Assembly: GCA_015494775.1 (NCBI GenBank)
Contig: WGAP01000025.1
Location: 1-10,743, forward strand
Direction of reading: 5' to 3'
Origin: Flavobacteriales bacterium
GTDB taxonomy: Bacteria; Bacteroidota; Bacteroidia; Flavobacteriales; Flavobacteriaceae
DNA: 10,743 bases
In this document: piece after piece, positions 6,835 to 10,743 of the stretch
Layout: each line of letters opens with the position of its first letter
Numbering within the stretch: the stretch's first letter is position 1
Made by a program: the position numbers and the translations under genes
Notes under the pieces: generated by a model
The model's database searches: none
What the model was told of the DNA's origin: nothing
Seen by the model: only the letters and a program-made list of their open reading frames with translations

Positions 6835-9744
6835 ATGATGAAAAAATTATTGCTTTTATTCGCGCTGGGCATACTGTTTGTACAATGCCACAGCACCAAG
6901 AAAAAAGCGGAACAAGCCATGACTGACCAAACCGCACAGCCCGCCGGCAAGCCCGCCGGAAAACCCGACAAAGATTACATCCCCGTTGACCCCGACGTGC
7001 GTATCGGAAAATTGCCCAACGGCATGACCTATTACATTCGGCACAATGCCAAACCCGAAAAAAAGGTCTATATGCTCCTGCCCGTCAAAGTGGGTTCGGT
7101 GGTGGAAGACGACGACCAACAGGGCTTGGCCCACTTTATGGAACACATGAACTTTAACGGCACCAAAAATTTCCCCAAAAACGAACTGGTGGATTTCCTC
7201 CAAAACATGGGCGTTCGTTTCGGTGCCGACCTCAACGCCTTTACTTCCTTTGACAAAACGGTCTATATCCTGCCCATTCCCATCGACAAGCCCGAAAATT
7301 TGGACAAAGGGCTCCTGGTATTGCACGATTGGGCCTATTTTGCCACCCTCGACCCGCAGGAAATCGACAAGGAACGCGGCGTGGTACTCGAAGAATACCG
7401 CCTGGGCCAAGGTGCCGAGGAACGTATGCGCCGTAAATGGTGGCCCGTACTGCTCCAAGGTTCACGCTACGCCGAACGCATACCTATCGGCAAAAAGAAA
7501 ATTCTGGAAACCTTCCATTATGACGTTTTGAAACGCTTCCACAAGGATTGGTACCGCCCCGATTTGGAAGCCGTCGTTATCGTAGGCGACATCGACCCTG
7601 ATGTCGTGGAGCAAAAACTCCAAAAAATGTTTGCCGACATTCCGGCTCCCCAAAATCCGCGCGAACGAAAATATTACACGGTTCCCAATCACAAGGAAAC
7701 CCGCGTGGCCGTGGCTTCGGACCCCGAAGCCATGTTCAATCAAGTTTTGGTTACCTACAAGGCCCGTGAGGATTACAAACCCATGAAAACCGTGGATGAT
7801 TACCGCCGAAAACTCCTTACGGATTTGTACCTCAAAATGCTCAATAACCGCCTGGACGACATCAAGGAACAAGCCAACACGCCCTATTCCGGCGCCGGCG
7901 CTTCCTACGGAACTTTCGTAGCACAAACCAAGGAGGCCTTTGTGCTTTCGGCCATTACGCCGGCCGACAAACGCCTGGCCGCCCTCGACACCCTGCTCTA
8001 TCAGGCCAAAAAAGCCAAACTTTACGGCTTTACCCCGAGCGAATTCGAACGCGCCAAAAAAGAATTGATGGCCAACATCGAACAGGCCTATCAAAACCGC
8101 AACACCACCGATTCGGATAATTTCGCTTGGCAATACGAAGAAAATTTCACCCTGGGCGAACCCATCCCTTCGGTGGAATGGGAATACAATATGCACAAAT
8201 GGTTCCTTCCCCGTATCCAACTGAGCGAAGTTAACGCACTCGGTAAAAAATTCATCCACGACGACAACCGCGTCATCGTGGTAACCGGCCTCAAAAAGAA
8301 AGGTATCCCCGAAGTAACCGAAAACGATGTTTGGAACACCATCCATAAAGTGGATGCCCAAAACATCCCCGCTCCCAAGGAAAGTACCGAACAACTCAGC
8401 TTGATGAAAGACAAACCCGCCCCGGGAAGGATTGTCAAGGAAACCCGCAACGACAAATTGGGTACCGTAACACTCACACTGAGCAACGGCGCCACGGTTA
8501 CCTACAAAAAAACCGACTTTAAAAACGACGAAGTGTTGGTCAACTATTGGAAATTCGGCGGAAAATCCTTGCTCACCGACGACGAACTCAAAAAAACCGC
8601 CTTTGCCTTCAAAGCCGTACCCGATGCCGGTGTCAACGGATTGGACAAAAAAGAACTGCGCAAGGTTTTGGCCGGAAAAAAAGTACAGGTAACCCCCGCC
8701 GTGGACGACATCGATTCCTACGGAAACGGAAAATTCCGTCCCGCCGACATGGAAACCTGGTTTCAATTGAACTTCCTCTACTACACCCGTCCCAACTACG
8801 ACCCCGACGCCTTTGCTTCCTGGAAAAAACGCCAGGCCTTTATGATCAACCTGACCAATAATCCGATGTATCGATTCCTCCTGGAATACTACAAATTCGT
8901 CAACCGGAACAATCCCCGTTACGTCCCCATTTTCCCCACCAAGGAATGGATTGATAACCAGGATTATAAATTGGCCTTCGACAAATTCCGTGAATTCTTC
9001 GATGGCGCCGGCGGCTATCACTTCTATTTCGTGGGCAATTTCGACGAACAAAAACTCCGCGAATATATCCTAACCTACATCGGCGGGCTGCCCGCATCCC
9101 AACGGCCCGATAAATACCGCCAACTGCCCGATTATGCACTCAAAGGCAAGCATCAATTCATCTACCACAAAGGCACGGAACCCAAAAGCATGGTCATCAT
9201 CGGACAATATTCGCCGGCCAAATATAACTACACCGATAACCTCTATCTGAGAGCATTCGGCGAGATATTGACCAACCGGCTCATCAAGGAAATCCGCGAA
9301 AACGAAAGCGGTGTATATACCATCCGGGCCCAAGCCGGCATGCGCGACATACCGCATTCCAAGGTCTATATGGGCATCACTTTCCCTTGCGGGCCCGAAA
9401 ATGCCATCCGGCTCAAAGATAAGGCCCTTAAACTTTTCCTGGACTTGCTCCAAAACGGCCCCACCGACGATGATTTGAACAAAATCAAGCAGGCGTGGCT
9501 TTCCCAATACCGCAAAAAAGCCAAGGAAAACCGCTTTTGGCTTTCCTACCTTGCCGACACGGACTACTACGGCTACGATGCAGCACGCTTCTTTGCCTAC
9601 GAAGATTTTGTCAACAACATGACCCCCGACGACATTCGCCGTGTGGCCCAAAAATACCTAAGCAATCCCCAATCCGACATCACGGGCATCTGGCTGCCCG
9701 AAAACTACGACGACCAAGGGCATCCGCTGAAAGAAGGCCAATAA
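6835..9744 (+). CDS. M16-family zinc metallopeptidase, two-domain lipoprotein
   Basis: A predicted zinc peptidase of the pitrilysin/insulinase family (M16), 969 residues, acting in the envelope. The start is MMKK; the second ATG (6838) is equally possible. The leader ends in LFVQC, so C18 is a probable lipid-attachment site, though Q before C is not the usual lipobox residue. The inverted zinc motif HFMEH is at 100-104: H100 and H104 bind zinc and E103 is the catalytic base. Downstream, KERGVVLEE places E180 and E187 as the counterparts of pitrilysin E162 and the third zinc ligand E169. The N-terminal M16 half spans ~50-510. The second half (~540-960) lacks HxxEH and keeps the SGVYTIRAQAG block near 823-833 typical of the non-catalytic half. 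It follows the ChaN-like gene by 96 bp on the same strand and ends at a strong terminator. Substrate unknown. Confidence 0.94.
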   Translation: MMKKLLLLFALGILFVQCHSTKKKAEQAMTDQTAQPAGKPAGKPDKDYIPVDPDVRIGKLPNGMTYYIRHNAKPEKKVYMLLPVKVGSVVEDDDQQGLAHFMEHMNFNGTKNFPKNELVDFLQNMGVRFGADLNAFTSFDKTVYILPIPIDKPENLDKGLLVLHDWAYFATLDPQEIDKERGVVLEEYRLGQGAEERMRRKWWPVLLQGSRYAERIPIGKKKILETFHYDVLKRFHKDWYRPDLEAVVIVGDIDPDVVEQKLQKMFADIPAPQNPRERKYYTVPNHKETRVAVASDPEAMFNQVLVTYKAREDYKPMKTVDDYRRKLLTDLYLKMLNNRLDDIKEQANTPYSGAGASYGTFVAQTKEAFVLSAITPADKRLAALDTLLYQAKKAKLYGFTPSEFERAKKELMANIEQAYQNRNTTDSDNFAWQYEENFTLGEPIPSVEWEYNMHKWFLPRIQLSEVNALGKKFIHDDNRVIVVTGLKKKGIPEVTENDVWNTIHKVDAQNIPAPKESTEQLSLMKDKPAPGRIVKETRNDKLGTVTLTLSNGATVTYKKTDFKNDEVLVNYWKFGGKSLLTDDELKKTAFAFKAVPDAGVNGLDKKELRKVLAGKKVQVTPAVDDIDSYGNGKFRPADMETWFQLNFLYYTRPNYDPDAFASWKKRQAFMINLTNNPMYRFLLEYYKFVNRNNPRYVPIFPTKEWIDNQDYKLAFDKFREFFDGAGGYHFYFVGNFDEQKLREYILTYIGGLPASQRPDKYRQLPDYALKGKHQFIYHKGTEPKSMVIIGQYSPAKYNYTDNLYLRAFGEILTNRLIKEIRENESGVYTIRAQAGMRDIPHSKVYMGITFPCGPENAIRLKDKALKLFLDLLQNGPTDDDLNKIKQAWLSQYRKKAKENRFWLSYLADTDYYGYDAARFFAYEDFVNNMTPDDIRRVAQKYLSNPQSDITGIWLPENYDDQGHPLKEGQ

Positions 9745-9766
9745 ACGCCGCAAAATTTATCCCGCA

Positions 9767-9795
9767 AAACCGTCTCCTTTGCGAGGCGGTTTTTT
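9767..9795 (+). terminator. Intrinsic terminator of the M16 peptidase gene
   Basis: AAACCGTCTC (9767-9776) pairs with GAGGCGGTTT (9783-9792) over 10 bp with a single G-T wobble, a 6-nt loop and a run of six T residues (9790-9795). It begins 22 bp after the stop codon. This ends the 4556-9744 gene set and isolates it from the mobile element. Confidence 0.88.
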
Positions 9796-9799
9796 ATTT

Positions 9800-9939
9800 G
9801 GGCGCCTGCCGACATTGCTGCGCAATGTGCGGCACCGGGCTGTCCGCTTATATTCGCCTTGGCGGATGCCGTGGTTTTGCGCGGGCGCACGTCCCGCGCG
9901 CCCGCGCCCGCCCGTGCGTGGGGCTTCTTCCAGTCGCCT
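9800..9939. repeat. Second GC-rich hairpin island, abutting the IS110 element
   Basis: This G+C-rich, gene-free segment starts with GGGCGCC, as does the island at 4082-4472. Hairpin 9807-9834 pairs TGCCGACATTG with CAATGTGCGGCA (one bulge). Hairpin 9879-9907 pairs GCGCGGGCGC with GCGCCCGCGC. TCCGCTTATATTCGCC at 9843-9858 resembles TCCGCTCCTATCTTGCC, read on the minus strand at 4369-4385 of the first island. The two islands therefore seem to belong to one loosely conserved repeat family. The right edge is set by my proposed IS110 insertion point, so the island may continue on the far side of the element. Confidence 0.6.
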
Positions 9940-9945
9940 CGTATG

Positions 9946-9974
9946 TTTGCAGCATGAAAAATTTTATAATTTTG
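9946..9974 (+). promoter_or_regulatory. Promoter of the bridge RNA / recombinase transcript
   Basis: TTTG at 9946-9949 and TAATTTTG at 9967-9974 are separated by 17 bp, matching the Bacteroidota promoter form TTG-N17-23-TAnnTTTG. Transcription would start near 9980, just ahead of the two stem-loops. Both elements lie inside the proposed left end, so the integrated copy would keep an intact promoter. Confidence 0.65.
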
Positions 9975-10009
9975 TTTACATCCGAAACAAAAGGGAAAGA
10001 AGGTAAGAA

Positions 10010-10055
10010 CCCTGGTCGACTAGGTACGTTTAACGATACCGTGGCGGAGAAATTT
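10010..10055 (+). promoter_or_regulatory. Proposed target-binding loop with left and right target guides
   Basis: The left guide CTGGTCGACT (10012-10021) aligns with the left flank CCAGTCGCCT (9930-9939): seven identical bases, two that would pair as G-T wobbles and one mismatch, both ending in CT. The right guide probably includes GGCGGAG (10043-10049), whose complement CTCCGCC would be the DNA just right of the element. The guide assignment follows the published IS621 layout and is inference. Confidence 0.5.
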
Positions 10056-10081
10056 TTCTTACCTTCTTTCTTCCTTAGTTT

Positions 10082-10142
10082 GAACAAAGTATCTAGGGAT
10101 GTTGGGCTTTGGGCCGAACAATCTCGCATAAAACACGAGAGA
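10082..10142 (+). promoter_or_regulatory. Proposed donor-binding loop with left and right donor guides
   Basis: ACGAG at 10135-10139 is the exact reverse complement of CTCGT at 9938-9942, the proposed core plus first bases of the element, so it fits a right donor guide. AAAGTATCT (10086-10094) on the left arm would be the left donor guide, predicting that the unseen right end of the element finishes in this or a similar sequence. Both left arms (first and second loop) share CTAGG at the same place (10020-10024 and 10093-10097), consistent with a common CT core. Confidence 0.45.
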
Positions 10143-10202
10143 AAACAAGGAAGAAAATCCTTTTTGGGACGGGTGCCTTTTGAACCATTAAACTTTTTAC
10201 AA

Positions 10203-10743
10203 ATGGACACACAACAAATTTTACGCCAAAACATCGGTATTGACGTCAGTATGGCGGATTTTACCGTGCAGCACACCTCCATCGACATGGAAGGAAACAT
10301 CAAACATTCCAAATCCAAACAATTCTCCAACAATCTTTCGGGTTTTAAGGCTTTTCTGAAATGGGCCGAAAAGGTGAAACATCCCGATATGGATTTGCGT
10401 TTTACCATGGAAGCTACCGGTATTTACTACGAAAGATTGGCTTACTACCTTTTGAAACAAGGTAAATACGTTAGCGTATTACTGCCTAACATGGCCAAGA
10501 AATTCAGCGAAAGCTTAAATCTCAAATCCAAAACCGACAAAATCGATGCCAAGGGCTTAGGCCAATTGGGGGTTGAACGTAACCTGCCCCAATGGAAAAT
10601 AGGCCCTAAAATTTATAGAGACCTCAAAAAATTATCCCGGGAACGAGAACGTTTGGTCAAGCACCGTACCGCTGGAAAAAGTCAGTTACATGCCGAAAAA
10701 CGTAGTGGTGAACCGATGAAAATCATTATCCAACAATTACAAC
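10203..10743 (+). CDS. IS110-family DEDD recombinase (transposase), N-terminal 180 residues
   Basis: RNA-guided recombinase/transposase of the IS110 family, truncated by the window edge with no stop seen. The visible part is the RuvC-like DEDD domain: NIGIDVS places D14, EATGIYYE places E70, and KTDKIDAKGL places D112 and D115. The D-x2-D pair and overall spacing agree with the DEDD tetrad of IS110 proteins. A basic, helical segment (about 136-168, RDLKKLSRERERLVKHR) starts the coiled-coil linker known to follow this domain. The C-terminal Tnp20 domain with its catalytic serine lies beyond the window, so activity cannot be judged. The ATG is preceded by A/T-rich sequence without a Shine-Dalgarno site and lies ~40-50 bp after the predicted bridge RNA. 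No frameshift or internal stop is visible. Confidence 0.95.
   Translation, partial: MDTQQILRQNIGIDVSMADFTVQHTSIDMEGNIKHSKSKQFSNNLSGFKAFLKWAEKVKHPDMDLRFTMEATGIYYERLAYYLLKQGKYVSVLLPNMAKKFSESLNLKSKTDKIDAKGLGQLGVERNLPQWKIGPKIYRDLKKLSRERERLVKHRTAGKSQLHAEKRSGEPMKIIIQQLQ

Larger units (their letters stand above)
9980..10165 (+). ncRNA. Predicted IS110 bridge RNA (target- and donor-binding loops)
   Basis: IS110-group elements encode in their left end a bridge RNA of roughly 180 nt that pairs with target and donor DNA to direct the recombinase. Here two stem-loops abut exactly. The first spans 9995-10070 and closes with a perfect 15-bp stem (9995-10009 with 10056-10070). Its internal loop holds the arms CCCTGGTCGACTA and GTGGCGGAGAAATTT around an apical hairpin at 10023-10040 (GGTA/TACC). 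The second spans 10071-10152 and closes with TTCCTT/AAGGAA and GTTT/AAAC around one bulged A. Its arms surround an apical hairpin at 10101-10119 (GTTGGGC/GCCGAAC, one mismatch). A short AAGGA/TCCTT hairpin followed by T residues (10147-10165) could mark the 3' end. No coding potential was seen. The ends are estimates; structure and position are the evidence. Confidence 0.7.
9940..10743 (+). mobile_element. IS110-family insertion sequence, left part only
   Basis: The element has a long structured non-coding left end followed by a DEDD recombinase, the order seen in IS110-group elements (in the IS1111 group the non-coding end lies after the recombinase). The recombinase runs off the window, so the right end is not seen. 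IS110 elements lack long terminal inverted repeats, so the left boundary is inferred from guide matches of the proposed bridge RNA: core CT at 9938-9939, with element sequence starting CGTATG. The boundary could be off; the family assignment is secure from the recombinase. Confidence 0.8.

Noticed and set aside
7462..9051. 529-codon open frame on the minus strand across the M16 gene
   Set aside because: Antisense shadow of a protein with intact catalytic motifs; no recognisable domain.
9848..10408. 186-codon minus-strand open frame across the bridge RNA region and recombinase start
   Set aside because: It spans an RNA-like structured region, the island and the antisense of the recombinase, so it is best explained by chance.

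Overview
The window looks like a chromosomal segment of a Bacteroidota (Bacteroidetes) bacterium of medium G+C. The evidence is a secreted protein with a type IX secretion (T9SS) C-terminal sorting domain, several matches to the Bacteroidota promoter -7 box TAnnTTTG, A/T-rich leaders without clear Shine-Dalgarno sites, and proteins typical of the phylum (LysM glucosaminidase lipoprotein, ChaN-like protein, double-domain M16 peptidase lipoprotein). I cannot name the genus from sequence alone.

Layout. 1-1199 (-): a periplasmic S41/CtpA-type processing peptidase whose C-terminus lies outside the window. 1232-2353 (+): dprA, divergent from the peptidase with only 32 bp between them. 2358-2387: a hairpin terminator between the convergent dprA and the next gene. 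2418-3953 (-): a T9SS-sorted protein with seven ~58-residue repeats, probably a seven-bladed beta-propeller. 3954-4555: a gene-free stretch dominated by a ~390 bp very GC-rich island of nested inverted repeats. 4556-9744 (+): three envelope genes in a row: glucosaminidase with three LysM domains, ChaN-like protein (start and stop codons overlap) and M16 peptidase, closed by a strong terminator at 9767-9795. 9800-9939: a second GC-rich hairpin island of the same style. About 9940 to the window end: the left part of an IS110-family insertion sequence, with its DEDD recombinase cut off by the window edge.

The most interesting item is the ~260 bp between the second island and the IS110 recombinase. 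It has a complete promoter and two directly abutting stem-loops, each with a large internal loop and its own apical hairpin. This is the arrangement expected of an IS110 bridge RNA, the structured RNA that pairs with target and donor DNA. The first loop's left arm matches, with wobble pairs, the DNA just left of a CT dinucleotide at 9938-9939. The second loop's right arm contains the complement of the CTCGT that starts at the same CT. Both guides therefore point to one insertion junction at the edge of the second GC-rich island. This gives testable predictions for the target site, the core dinucleotide and the element's unseen right end. The remaining genes are ordinary housekeeping and envelope functions.
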